Part shown: piece after piece, positions 26,837 to 36,571 of the stretch
Position numbering within the stretch: the first letter of the stretch is position 1
How the letters are laid out: the number at the start of each line of letters is the position of its first letter
Origin: Streptomyces sp. NBC_00193
Lineage (GTDB): Bacteria; Actinomycetota; Actinomycetes; Streptomycetales; Streptomycetaceae
DNA length: 64,000 nt
Direction: 5' to 3'
NCBI RefSeq assembly: GCF_026342735.1
Contig: NZ_JAPEMM010000001.1
Coordinates: 682,001 to 746,000 of the forward strand
Position numbers and translations under genes: made by a program
Notes under the pieces: model-generated
What the model was told of the DNA's origin: nothing
What the model saw: only the letters and a program-made list of their open reading frames with translations
Databases searched by the model: none

Positions 26837-28123
26837 ATGCACGACGGACCCGCCACCTCCCCCGCCCCGCGAACCCTGCGTTTCGGCGCCAACTACACGC
26901 CGACGCGCGGCTGGTTCCACCACTGGCTCGACTTCGACCTCGACGAGGTCAGGGCCGACCTCGACTCGATCGCCGGCCTCGGCCTGGACCACGTACGGGT
27001 CTTCCCGCTGTGGCCGGTGTTCCAGCCGAACCGGACGCTGATCCGGCCGCGCGCCGTCGAGCAGCTCGTCGCGCTCGCCGACGCGGCCGCCGACCGCGGG
27101 CTCGACGTCAACGTGGACGGGCTCCAGGGGCACCTGTCGAGCTTCGACTTCCTGCCCGCCTGGACCGGCACCTGGCACCGGCGCAACATCTTCAGCGATC
27201 CGCAGGTCGTCGCCGGGCAGGAGGAGTACCTGCGCACGCTGGCCGCCGCCCTCGCGGACCGGCCGAACTTCCTGGGCATGACGGTCGGCAACGAGATCAA
27301 CCAGTTCTCCGACGATCCGCACCCCTCCCCCGACCGGATCACCCGGGAGCAGGCCGGGCGCTGGCTGGAGCGGATGCTCGCCGCCTGCGAGCGGGGCGCG
27401 CCGGGCCGCATGCACCTGCACGCGGAGTACGACGCCGCCTGGTACCAGGACGGCCACCCCTTCACGGTGGCCCAGGCGGCCCGTCTCGGCGCCGCGACCG
27501 CCGTGCACTCCTGGGTGTTCAACGGCACCGCCCAGCGCCACGGCCGGACCGGGACGGCGACCGAGCACCACGCCGCGTACCTGATCGAGCTCTCCAAGGC
27601 CTGGGCCCTCGACCCGCACCGCCCGGTCTGGCTCCAGGAGGTGGGCGCGCCCGCGCCGCTGATCGGGCCCGAGCACGCGGCCTCCTTCACCGAGGCCACC
27701 GTGGCGAACGCCCTGGACTGCCCCGGCCTGTGGGGCGTGACCTGGTGGTGCTCGCACGACGTGTCCCGGGAGCTCGCGGACTTCCCCGAGCTGGAGTACG
27801 GACTGGGCCTGCTCACCAACGACCGCCGGACCAAGCCCGCCGGCGAGGTGATCGCCCGGATCACCGAGGAGTGGCGGGGCCGCGAACACCGCCCGGCGGT
27901 GCGCTCGACCGCGCTCGCCGTGGACGTCGGCGGCGCCGAGTCCGCGCCGAACCGCTCGGTGTGCGCACCCGGCGGGGCCTTCTTCGAGGCCTGGGCGACG
28001 CTCACCGCCCGGGGGGTCCGGCCGGCCGTGGTCCTGGCGGAGCTGGCCGAGGACGCGGAGCACCTGGCCGCCCGCGGCATCACCGAGGTACTGCACGTGT
28101 CCGACGTCCCCGCCGGGGTCTGA
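26837..28123 (+). CDS. GH5-like glycosidase, candidate N-glycan core beta-mannosidase
   Basis: 428 aa, (beta/alpha)8 clan A glycosidase without signal peptide, so cytoplasmic. The acid/base is Glu153 in GNEINQF and the nucleophile Glu268 in VWLQEVGAP. The opening RFGANYTPTRGWFHHWLDFD is distinctive. Its place with GH38 and GH85 genes resembles the Bifidobacterium N-glycan locus in which a GH5_18 enzyme hydrolyses Man-beta-1,4-GlcNAc. Assignment to that subfamily is inference from context. The ATG has CAGGACC upstream. Confidence 0.75.
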   Translation: MHDGPATSPAPRTLRFGANYTPTRGWFHHWLDFDLDEVRADLDSIAGLGLDHVRVFPLWPVFQPNRTLIRPRAVEQLVALADAAADRGLDVNVDGLQGHLSSFDFLPAWTGTWHRRNIFSDPQVVAGQEEYLRTLAAALADRPNFLGMTVGNEINQFSDDPHPSPDRITREQAGRWLERMLAACERGAPGRMHLHAEYDAAWYQDGHPFTVAQAARLGAATAVHSWVFNGTAQRHGRTGTATEHHAAYLIELSKAWALDPHRPVWLQEVGAPAPLIGPEHAASFTEATVANALDCPGLWGVTWWCSHDVSRELADFPELEYGLGLLTNDRRTKPAGEVIARITEEWRGREHRPAVRSTALAVDVGGAESAPNRSVCAPGGAFFEAWATLTARGVRPAVVLAELAEDAEHLAARGITEVLHVSDVPAGV

Positions 28124-28204
28124 CCGGGCCTGACCGGGCCGCCAGGCCCACCCGGCACGCCCGGCCCCGACCCGGCCCTCCCGGCCGCTACCGAGGAGAA
28201 CCTC

Positions 28205-30472
28205 ATGTCCGAGATCGACGACGGCGTCGACCCTCGCACCGCCCACCCGTCCGACCCGCCCCCGTCCGACCCGCCCCCGTCCGACCCGCCCCCATCCGGC
28301 CGCCACCGGCCCGACCCCCGCCCGTCCTCCATACGCCCGACCCGGCGCGGGATGCTGTTCGCCGGAGCCGGGGCCGGCGCCGCCACCCTGCTGTGCGGGA
28401 CGGCCGGGGCCGCGGCTGCCGCGACGACCGCCCCCGCGACCCCGGGTCCGGCCGCACCGCCCGCCCCCGCCGAACCCCCGGAGGGACTCGCCCCGTACGC
28501 CTCGTACTGGTTCCCCGACTCGCTGCCCGCGGGGACCCCGGGCCCCGGGATCACCTGGCGCTCCCTGATGCGGTGGACCCCGGAGTCCGACCCCGATCTG
28601 GCCTACAACACCGCGACCGTTCCGCTGGCGCCCCGCTTCACCCCGGTGCCGCCGAACACCACGGCCCGCGCCGGCCGGGCCCGTATCGCCTCGCTCGTCT
28701 CCTTCGGGAGCACGGCGGGCAATCCGGCCCAGGGCTCGCCCACCGCCGACTTCTACGCCCTCACCCACTGGGCGTACATCGACGAGCTCGTCTTCTGGGG
28801 CGGCTCCTCCGGCGAGGGCATCGTGCTCGCCCCGAACGCGCCCGTCACCGACGCCGCGCACCGCAACGGCGTCCGGGTGCTGGGCAACGTGTTCCTGCCG
28901 CCCGTGCCCTACGGCGGCGACCTCCGGTGGACCCGAGACCTGGTCCGCCAGGACTCCCTCGGCCGGTTCCCGGTCGCCGAGAAGCTGGTGGAGGTGGCGC
29001 GGGCGTACGGGTTCGACGGCTGGTTCGTCAACGCCGAGACCGAGGGCGGCGACAGCGAACTCGCGGCCCGGATGCAGCGGTTCCTGCGTGCCCTGCGCGC
29101 CGCCGGTGAACCGCACGGCCTGAGCATCACCTGGTACGACGCGATGAACTCCACCGGGAAGGTCGGCTGGCAGGGCGCGCTGAACGAGCTCAACCAGGAG
29201 TTCTACGAGGACCGCAGGGGCAAGGTCGCGGACACCATGTTCGTGGACTTCCGCTGGACCCCGGCGACCCTGGCCGCCTCCGGCGCCCTCGCCGACCGGC
29301 TCGGCCGCAGGCGCCACGAGCTGTGGGCGGCCGTGGACACGGAGTCCCACGGCTGGAACGCGACGGTGGACTGGGACGCGATCGTCCCGCGCGGGAGCGA
29401 CCACGTCGTCTCCTACGGGTTCTACCGGCCCGAGTGGACCCGCAACCACCTCGCCGACCGCTCCCCCGGCGCCTTCCACCGCGCCGACGACCGGTTCTGG
29501 ACGGGCGAGTCCCTGGACCCGGCCCGTCCCTCCCCCGAGGACACCTGGCGCGCCCCCGCCACCGTCGTCGCCGACCGGTCCACCGTGTCCGCGCTGCCCT
29601 TCGCCTGCTCCTTCAACACCGGGCACGGGGAACGCTGGTACGAGGACGGCGAGCCCGTCTCCGACACCGGATGGAACCACCTCGGCCTCCAGGACCGGCT
29701 CCCGGGCCGCCGCTGGGCCGTGCACACCACCGGAACCCGCCCCGAGGTCACCCTCGACTTCGCCCGGGCCTGGCGCGGCGGTTCCAGCCTGCTCGTCGCC
29801 GGCGCGCTCACCGCCCCGGTCACCGTGGGACTGCACGCCACCCGGCTGCCCCTGACCCGCTCCTGCGTCGCGGAGCTGGTGCACTCCACCGAGTCGGGCC
29901 CGGTGACGGTCGAGTTCGGCGTGGCCACCCGCGAGCCGTCCGGCCCCGGGCAGGAGGTCCCGTACACCTGGCTGAAGGCGCAGACCCTCGGGACCGGGCG
30001 GGGCTGGCGCACGGCCAGGGTCCGGCTGTCGGAACTGGCGGGCGCGACCGCCCACGGTCTGGCCGTACGGATCACCCGACGCGGGAAGGAGCCGGTGCGC
30101 TGGCGACTCGGCGCAGTGACGGTACGCGAGGCCGCCGCGCGACCCCGCCCGGCGACTCCGGGCACCCCGGCCGTGTCCGCCTCGTCCCAGCAGTCCGGCA
30201 GGGCCTCCCTACGACTGACCTGGCAGCGGGCCGCCGGGCCCCCGAGCCAGCTCCGTCAACTCCGTCACTACGAAGTGTCCCGCGTCCTGCCGGACGGCAC
30301 CCGCCGCTTCCTCGGCGGCACCTGTGGCACCGCCCTCTACCTCCCGGCCGTCGAGCGGGCCGGGCGGGAGGAGGAGGCGGTCTTCGAGATCCGGGCCGTG
30401 GACGAGGTGTACGCGGTCTCCGCCCCCGCCCGCACCACCCTCATCTGGACCGGAGCCCTCCCAGGCCGGTGA
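28205..30472 (+). CDS. GH85 endo-beta-N-acetylglucosaminidase, Tat-exported
   Basis: 755 aa. These enzymes cut between the two core GlcNAc residues of N-glycans. The active site is visible as N276-x-E278 in DGWFVNAETEG, matching the Asn/Glu pair of the family. A twin-arginine signal (RPTRRGMLFAGAG) predicts folded export. Ahead of it is an odd 45-residue N-region with three PPPSD-type repeats. A C-terminal region with fibronectin-like sequence (SLRLTWQRAAG, YEVSRVLPDG) follows. GAGGAG is eight bases from the ATG. It lies downstream of the GH5 gene on the same strand; an 81-base spacer carries short TGACCGGGCC repeats. It would supply extracellular glycan release for the island. Confidence 0.88.
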   Translation: MSEIDDGVDPRTAHPSDPPPSDPPPSDPPPSGRHRPDPRPSSIRPTRRGMLFAGAGAGAATLLCGTAGAAAAATTAPATPGPAAPPAPAEPPEGLAPYASYWFPDSLPAGTPGPGITWRSLMRWTPESDPDLAYNTATVPLAPRFTPVPPNTTARAGRARIASLVSFGSTAGNPAQGSPTADFYALTHWAYIDELVFWGGSSGEGIVLAPNAPVTDAAHRNGVRVLGNVFLPPVPYGGDLRWTRDLVRQDSLGRFPVAEKLVEVARAYGFDGWFVNAETEGGDSELAARMQRFLRALRAAGEPHGLSITWYDAMNSTGKVGWQGALNELNQEFYEDRRGKVADTMFVDFRWTPATLAASGALADRLGRRRHELWAAVDTESHGWNATVDWDAIVPRGSDHVVSYGFYRPEWTRNHLADRSPGAFHRADDRFWTGESLDPARPSPEDTWRAPATVVADRSTVSALPFACSFNTGHGERWYEDGEPVSDTGWNHLGLQDRLPGRRWAVHTTGTRPEVTLDFARAWRGGSSLLVAGALTAPVTVGLHATRLPLTRSCVAELVHSTESGPVTVEFGVATREPSGPGQEVPYTWLKAQTLGTGRGWRTARVRLSELAGATAHGLAVRITRRGKEPVRWRLGAVTVREAAARPRPATPGTPAVSASSQQSGRASLRLTWQRAAGPPSQLRQLRHYEVSRVLPDGTRRFLGGTCGTALYLPAVERAGREEEAVFEIRAVDEVYAVSAPARTTLIWTGALPGR

Positions 30473-30481
30473 CCCCGCGGT

Positions 30482-31900
30482 TCACTCGGAACCGCCGGCA
30501 GGATCGGTGCGCGGGACGGCCAGCGTCACGCGCAGGCCGTGCGGCGGGTTCTTCTCGTAGGAGAGGGACCCGCCGCCCGCGCCGAGCAGGATGCGGGCGA
30601 TGGAGAGGCCCAGCCCGGAGCCCTTGATGTTCTGGTGGCGTCCGCTGCGCCAGAACCGGTCCCCGATCCGCAGCAGCTCCTCCTCGGTGAGCCCGGGGCC
30701 CCGGTCGGCGACCACGATCAGCACCCGGTCGCCCTCCACGGAGAGCGCCACCTCGACGTCCTCACCCTCCGGAGTGAACTTGAGGGCGTTGTCGATGACG
30801 GCGTCGAGCGCGCTGGAGAGCGCGATCGGGTCCGCCCAGCCGGTGGCGGCGCTGCGCCCCGTCCCGGTGAGCCGCACGCCCTTCTCCTCGGCGAACGGGC
30901 GCCAGGCGGTCACCCGCTCGGCGGCCAGCCCGGCGATGTCGATCAGGCTGATCTCGGCTGTGGCGTGCTCGGCCAGGGCCAGGTCGAGCAGGTCGTCCAG
31001 GACCTGGGTCAGGCGCTTGCCCTCGGTCCGTACGGAGGCGATCTCCTCGTTGCCCTCGGGCAGTTCGAGGGCGAGCAGCTCGATCCGCAGGAGCAGTGCG
31101 GCGAGCGGGTTGCGCAGCTGGTGGGAGGCATCGGCGACGAAGGCGCGCTGCTGTTCCAGCACCTCTTCGACGTTGTCGGCCATCTCGTTGAACGAGCGGG
31201 CCAGGCGCCTGAGTTCCGGGGGGCCGCCGCCCGCCGCGACGCGGGAGTTCATCCGCCCGGTGGCGATGCCGTGGGCGGCGGCGTCCAGGGTCCCCACGGG
31301 CTTGAGCACCCAGCTGGTCAGCCGCAGGGCGGCGCCGAAGGCCACGAGCATGGCCGCGCCGAGCCCGGCGGCGATCACCAGCCAGCCCCGCAGGATCCGG
31401 GCGCGCATCTGGCCGGTGGGCGACTCGGTGGCGACCACGGCGACCACGTCCCCGTCGAGGACGACCGGGGAGGCGACGAGGATCTTTCCGTTGGTCTGCC
31501 AGGGCCACACCTGGCCGGGGTCGTGGCTGCGCCGTCCGGCGAGCGCCTGGATGAAGGCCTCGTGCCCCTCCCCCTTCTCCGGCAGCTCCCACCAGCTGGG
31601 GGACCGGGCGATGGCGTTGGCGTCGCGGCGGAAGATGCCGACGCGGATCCCGTACAGCTCCTGGTAGCGGGCCAGTTCGTGCTGGAGGGTCTCGCGGCGT
31701 TCACCGGCTCCGCTGGAATTCGAGCCCTCGGCGTCGATGACGAACTGCGCGAGCGCGGCGAAGCGGGCGCTGTCGTCGATCCGGTCGACGACCACCCCCT
31801 GCTGCTGCCCGGCCGCGAGGGCCACGGCGAGCGGGAAGCCGAAGGCGATCAGGACGCCCGCCATCAGGACGACGAGCAGCGGGAGCAGACGGGCGCGCAC
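30482..31900 (-). CDS. sensor histidine kinase
   Basis: 472 aa, two membrane helices (~7-30 and ~171-192) flanking an extracytoplasmic domain of ~140 residues, then HAMP, HisKA with His260 in ADASHQLRNPL, and an HATPase with N box NALKFTPEG, DRGPGL and GSGLGLSIA. It is encoded 12 bases downstream of its response regulator. The GTG start lacks a clear ribosome binding site, suggesting coupling. The signal is unknown; the TAXI-family protein gene across the glycosidase island is a candidate partner. Confidence 0.92.
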   Translation of the reverse strand: MRARLLPLLVVLMAGVLIAFGFPLAVALAAGQQQGVVVDRIDDSARFAALAQFVIDAEGSNSSGAGERRETLQHELARYQELYGIRVGIFRRDANAIARSPSWWELPEKGEGHEAFIQALAGRRSHDPGQVWPWQTNGKILVASPVVLDGDVVAVVATESPTGQMRARILRGWLVIAAGLGAAMLVAFGAALRLTSWVLKPVGTLDAAAHGIATGRMNSRVAAGGGPPELRRLARSFNEMADNVEEVLEQQRAFVADASHQLRNPLAALLLRIELLALELPEGNEEIASVRTEGKRLTQVLDDLLDLALAEHATAEISLIDIAGLAAERVTAWRPFAEEKGVRLTGTGRSAATGWADPIALSSALDAVIDNALKFTPEGEDVEVALSVEGDRVLIVVADRGPGLTEEELLRIGDRFWRSGRHQNIKGSGLGLSIARILLGAGGGSLSYEKNPPHGLRVTLAVPRTDPAGGSE

Positions 31901-31912
31901 GACGGGTGGCCG

Positions 31913-32674
31913 CTAGACGGCGGGCGGAGCGGAGGCGGCGGGCGGGGCGGGGGCCGCCGGGGCGGGCGGTACGACGAGCCGGTACCCCACGCCGCGGACG
32001 GTCTCGATGAGCGCCGGCATGCGCAGCTTGGACCGCAGCGAGGCCACGTGCACCTCGAGGGTCCGGCCGGTGCCTTCCCAACTGGTGCGCCACACCTCGC
32101 TGATGATCTGCTCGCGGCGGAAGACCACGCCGGGGCGCTGCGCGAGCAACGCCAGCAGGTCGAACTCCTTGCGGGTCAGCGCCACGTCGACGCCGTCCAC
32201 GCTGACCCGGCGGGTGGAGAGCTCGATGCCGACGGTCCCGAGCCGGACCACGCCGGGCGTGCCCGCGGTGCCGACGGCGGTGGTCTCCTCGGAGGCGCCG
32301 GTACGGCGGGCCACCGCGTGGATGCGGGCGAGGAGTTCGCCGGTGTCGTAGGGTTTGGTGACGTAGTCGTCGGCGCCCATGTTGAGCCCGTGGATGCGGG
32401 AGCGCACGTCGGCCCGCGCGGTGACCATGATGACGGGCGTGCTGGTGCGCTTGCGGATCTTGCCGCACACCTCGTATCCGTCCTGGTCGGGCAGGCCGAG
32501 GTCGAGCAGGATCACCCCGTAGGGAGAGGCCTGGGGCGGGGCGCCCGCCGACAGCAGGGCCTGCAGGGCCTCCTCGCCGCTGCGGGCATGGGTGACCTTG
32601 AAGCCGTGCCGCGCGAGGATCGCGGACAGGGCGGCGGCGACGTGGTCGTCGTCCTCGACGAGCAGCAGTCTCAT
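31913..32674 (-). CDS. OmpR-family response regulator
   Basis: 253 aa. Receiver domain with acidic pocket E7-D8-D9, phospho-acceptor Asp58 in [11 protein letters not shown] and Lys in VTKPYD. Winged helix with [19 protein letters not shown] and RGVGYRL. The C-terminus is an Ala/Pro tail. The ATG at 32674 has AGGGGGA five bases upstream. First gene of the two-gene operon; promoter in the 284-base divergent spacer shared with gluA. Confidence 0.93.
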   Translation of the reverse strand: MRLLLVEDDDHVAAALSAILARHGFKVTHARSGEEALQALLSAGAPPQASPYGVILLDLGLPDQDGYEVCGKIRKRTSTPVIMVTARADVRSRIHGLNMGADDYVTKPYDTGELLARIHAVARRTGASEETTAVGTAGTPGVVRLGTVGIELSTRRVSVDGVDVALTRKEFDLLALLAQRPGVVFRREQIISEVWRTSWEGTGRTLEVHVASLRSKLRMPALIETVRGVGYRLVVPPAPAAPAPPAASAPPAV

Positions 32675-32958
32675 GTCGTCCCCCTCTCCATCTCTTGATC
32701 TCTTCGCGTTCGCATGGCGGACATCATGGGCCACCAAGCATCCACGCCGATGCGGACTCCCACGTCAAGACGGTTCCGGCCCGTCGGGGGTTCCGTTATC
32801 CACCCGGTACGGCCGGGGCCGGTGCCGGACACCCGCGGGTACGGAGCGTATCGGTGCGAGGCCGGATCGTTATGCTCAATTCTCCCTCAGATGTACTGAC
32901 GCTGTGCGCGCCACGTCACTACTGTCCTCCCAACCGAGGAGGACGGAGCCACAAGCCG

Positions 32959-33744
<786 letters not shown>

Positions 33745-33841
33745 CCTTCGTATCTGGTAGTGATCCGGTGACGGATCGTCGTCCAGCACGCACGTCTCAC
33801 TTCACTGCTGTCTCACGTCTCACTTCGAGGGAAGTCTCACC

Positions 33842-34699
33842 ATGAAGCTCTCCAAGGTCGGCGCGGCCGCCGCCATCGCCGTTGCTCTCGCCCTGACCGC
33901 GACCGCCTGTGGCGGCAGCGACAGCACCAAGCCCGGCAGCGACGCCAGCGCGTCGGGCGGGGCCAAGAAGGACAAGATCGTCATCGGCATCAAGTTCGAC
34001 CAGCCGGGTGTGGGCCTCAAGACCCCCGACGGCAAGTTCACGGGCTTCGACGTGGACGTGGCGACGTACGTGGCCAAGGAGCTCGGCTACGAGCCCGACC
34101 AGATCGAGTTCAAGCAGGCCGTCAGCGCCGAGCGCGAGAACCTGATCTCCAACGGCGACGTGAAGCTGGTCGTGGCGAGCTACTCGATCAACGACAAGCG
34201 CAAGGAGAAGGTCGACTTCGCCGGCCCGTACTTCCTCGCGCACCAGGACCTGCTGGTCCGTGCCGACGACACCTCGATCACCAAGGCCGAGGACCTGAAC
34301 AAGAAGAAGCTCTGCTCGGTCACCGGCTCCACGTCGGCGCAGAACGTCAAGACCAAGCTGGCCCCCGAGGCCGACCTGCAGCAGCTGGGTGGCTACTCCG
34401 AGTGCCTGACCGGTCTGGAGAACAAGGCCGTTGACGCCCTGACCACGGACAACTCGATCCTGGCCGGCTACGCGGCCCAGGACAAGAACAAGGGCAAGTT
34501 CAAGCTGGTCGGGCTGAGCCTGAGCAACGAGAACTACGGCATCGGCCTGAAGAAGGGCGACAAGGAGCTCCAGACCAAGGTCAACGCCGCCATCAAGAAG
34601 ATGGAGGCGGACGGCGCCTGGGCCAAGGCCATCGAGAAGAACTTCGGTCCGTCCGGCTACAAGGCCGAGCCGGCCCCCGCGGTCACCGAAGGCAGCTGA
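33842..34699 (+). CDS. gluB: glutamate-binding lipoprotein of ABC transporter
   Basis: 285 aa. Lipoprotein signal MKLSKVGAAAAIAVALALTA ends at TATAC, Cys23. SBP family 3 features: IGIKFDQPG, GFDVDVATYVAKELG, VVASYSINDKRKEKVDFAGPY-type core and YGIGLKKGD. It captures glutamate at the outer membrane face for GluCD. GAGGGAAG precedes the ATG. The 97-base spacer after gluA carries two 13-bp direct repeats CACGTCTCACTTC (33791-33803 and 33814-33826). Confidence 0.93.
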   Translation: MKLSKVGAAAAIAVALALTATACGGSDSTKPGSDASASGGAKKDKIVIGIKFDQPGVGLKTPDGKFTGFDVDVATYVAKELGYEPDQIEFKQAVSAERENLISNGDVKLVVASYSINDKRKEKVDFAGPYFLAHQDLLVRADDTSITKAEDLNKKKLCSVTGSTSAQNVKTKLAPEADLQQLGGYSECLTGLENKAVDALTTDNSILAGYAAQDKNKGKFKLVGLSLSNENYGIGLKKGDKELQTKVNAAIKKMEADGAWAKAIEKNFGPSGYKAEPAPAVTEGS

Positions 34700-34742
34700 C
34701 CCGGCGGCCGGTCCGCCGGCCGATCCATCGGTGAGGAGCGTC

Positions 34743-34765
34743 GCCGCCCGCCTGCCGCGGGCGGC
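34743..34765 (+). terminator. intra-operon stem-loop between gluB and gluC
   Basis: A 9-bp perfect stem GCCGCCCGC / GCGGGCGGC with loop CTGCC, preceded at 34701-34719 by a second 7-bp hairpin (CCGGCGG / CCGCCGG). No T-run follows. In binding-protein operons such hairpins stabilise the upstream message or partly terminate, giving more binding protein than permease. Confidence 0.6.
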
Positions 34766-34815
34766 GCCGTGACCCACCGGCCAACCTGGCCATCCTGGGG
34801 AGAGCGCAGGCCATC

Positions 34816-35490
34816 GTGTTCGATTTTCTTGATTCCGGGCAGTACGACGTGCTCGGAGCCTTCTGGGTGACGGTTCAGCTCACCCTCTACTCGGCCGTCG
34901 GGTCCCTGATCTGGGGCACCGTACTGGTCGGGATGCGGGTCAGTCCGGTCCCGCTGATGCGGGGCTTCGCCACCGCGTACGTGAACCTCGTGCGCAACAC
35001 CCCGCTGACCGTGCTGATCATCGGCTGTTCACAGGGCCTCAGCCTGACCCTCGGCGTCACCCTCGGCGGCGGCACGTTCAAGGAGATCGGTTTCCGCCTC
35101 GCGGTCCTCGGGTTCATCGCCTACACCGGCACCTTCGTCTGCGAGGCGATCCGCTCGGGCATCAACACGGTCCCGGTCGGCCAGGCCGAGGCCTCCCGCG
35201 CCCTGGGCATGAGCTTCGTCCAGACGCTCACCCTGATCGTGCTTCCCCAGGCGTTCCGCGCGGTCGTCGCACCGCTCGCCAACGTGCTGATCGCCCTCAC
35301 CAAGAACACCACGGTGGCGGCGGCGATCGGCGTGGCCGAGGCGGCGCTGCTGATGAAGGAGATGGTCGAGAACGAACCGCAGGACCTCTTCGCCGTCTTC
35401 GGCGTCTTCGCCCTCGGATTCGTCCTTCTGACCCTGCCCACCGGCCTGCTCCTGGGCTGGGTGGCCAAGCGCGTGGCGGTGAAGCGATGA
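34816..35490 (+). CDS. gluC: glutamate ABC transporter permease
   Basis: 224 aa, HisM-type permease with about five membrane helices and the EAA loop EASRALGMSFVQTLTLIVLPQ-like segment around residue 125. GTG start at 34816. Overlaps gluD by 4 bp (ATGA), indicating coupled translation. Confidence 0.92.
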   Translation: MFDFLDSGQYDVLGAFWVTVQLTLYSAVGSLIWGTVLVGMRVSPVPLMRGFATAYVNLVRNTPLTVLIIGCSQGLSLTLGVTLGGGTFKEIGFRLAVLGFIAYTGTFVCEAIRSGINTVPVGQAEASRALGMSFVQTLTLIVLPQAFRAVVAPLANVLIALTKNTTVAAAIGVAEAALLMKEMVENEPQDLFAVFGVFALGFVLLTLPTGLLLGWVAKRVAVKR

Positions 35491-36359
35491 CCTCGGTGCT
35501 GTACGACGCCCCGGGCCCCCGGGCCAAGGCCCGCAACTGGATCTACACCGGCGTCTTCCTGCTGGCGTCCGCCGCCCTCGCGTGGTGGGTGCTGTCCTCC
35601 CTCGCGGACAAGGGTCAGCTCGACGCCGACAAGTGGACCCCCTTCGTCGAGGGCCAGGTGTGGACGACCTTCCTGCTCCCCGGACTCTGGGAGACCCTGA
35701 AGGCCGGCGCCATCGCCATGGTGATCGCCCTCCCGCTGGGAGCCCTGCTCGGCCTCGGCCGGCTCTCCGACCATGCGTGGGTACGCACCGCCGTGGGCGC
35801 CTGGGTCGAGTTCTTCCGGGCCATCCCGGTGCTGATGCTGATGCTCTTCGGCTCCGCCTTCTTCGTGCAGTACACGACCGTCGCCTCCGAGATCAGGCCC
35901 CTGTACGCGGTGATCACCGGGCTGGTCCTGTACAACTCCGCCGTCATCGGCGAGATCGTCCGGGCCGGAGTCGACTCACTGCCGAAGGGCCAGACCGACG
36001 CCGCCAAGGCGATCGGCATGCGCAAGGGCCAGGTCATGACCTACGTCCTGCTCCCGCAGGCGGTGACCGCGATGCTCCCGGCGCTGGTCAGCCAACTCGT
36101 GGTGATCCTCAAGGACACCGCGATCGGAGGTGCGGTACTGGGATTCGCCGAGCTGTTGACCACGTACCGGCAGATCTCGGCGAACTACAGCAACATCATC
36201 CCGACCCTGATCGTGATCGCTGCGATCTACATCGCGGTGAACTTCGCCCTCACCACCTTCGCCTCCTGGCTGGAGGGCCGCCTGCGCAAGTCGAAGCGGA
36301 CCACGGACGCGATCGTCCCGATCACCCTCGACGCGGGCAACAACAGCGCCGGCATGTGA
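35487..36359 (+). CDS. gluD: glutamate ABC transporter permease
   Basis: 290 aa, second HisM-type permease. A long N-terminal part contains one helix and an extracytoplasmic loop (SSLADKGQLDADKWTPF), then the core with the EAA motif DAAKAIGMRKGQVMTYVLLP. Starts inside the gluC stop. Last gene of the operon. Confidence 0.92.
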   Translation: MTSVLYDAPGPRAKARNWIYTGVFLLASAALAWWVLSSLADKGQLDADKWTPFVEGQVWTTFLLPGLWETLKAGAIAMVIALPLGALLGLGRLSDHAWVRTAVGAWVEFFRAIPVLMLMLFGSAFFVQYTTVASEIRPLYAVITGLVLYNSAVIGEIVRAGVDSLPKGQTDAAKAIGMRKGQVMTYVLLPQAVTAMLPALVSQLVVILKDTAIGGAVLGFAELLTTYRQISANYSNIIPTLIVIAAIYIAVNFALTTFASWLEGRLRKSKRTTDAIVPITLDAGNNSAGM

Positions 36360-36447
36360 CCGTCCTCGCGACGCGGCATCGGACATCTGCCCGAACCCGG
36401 GTCGGACACCCGGCCTGACAGCCGGTCAGTACACTTGCGGGACACGT

Positions 36448-36478
36448 GTGGTGCGGCGGAACTCATCCGTCGCACCAC
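36448..36478 (+). terminator. stem-loop after gluABCD
   Basis: GTGGTGCGGCGG at 36448-36459 pairs with CCGTCGCACCAC at 36467-36478 with one mismatch, loop of seven bases. It lies 90 bases after gluD and before the monooxygenase gene. There is no T-run, as usual in this genus. Confidence 0.6.
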
Positions 36479-36571
36479 TCGGCATTGTCCGGCCCGGCGT
36501 CACTTGACGCAGGCACCTCCAGTGGGTTGCATACGTTCTGTGATCACATACCGGACACCGGGAGCCACATC

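Noticed and set aside
32871..32876. TATGCT as -10 element of gluA
   Set aside because: No -35 element at the proper distance; too weak to list.
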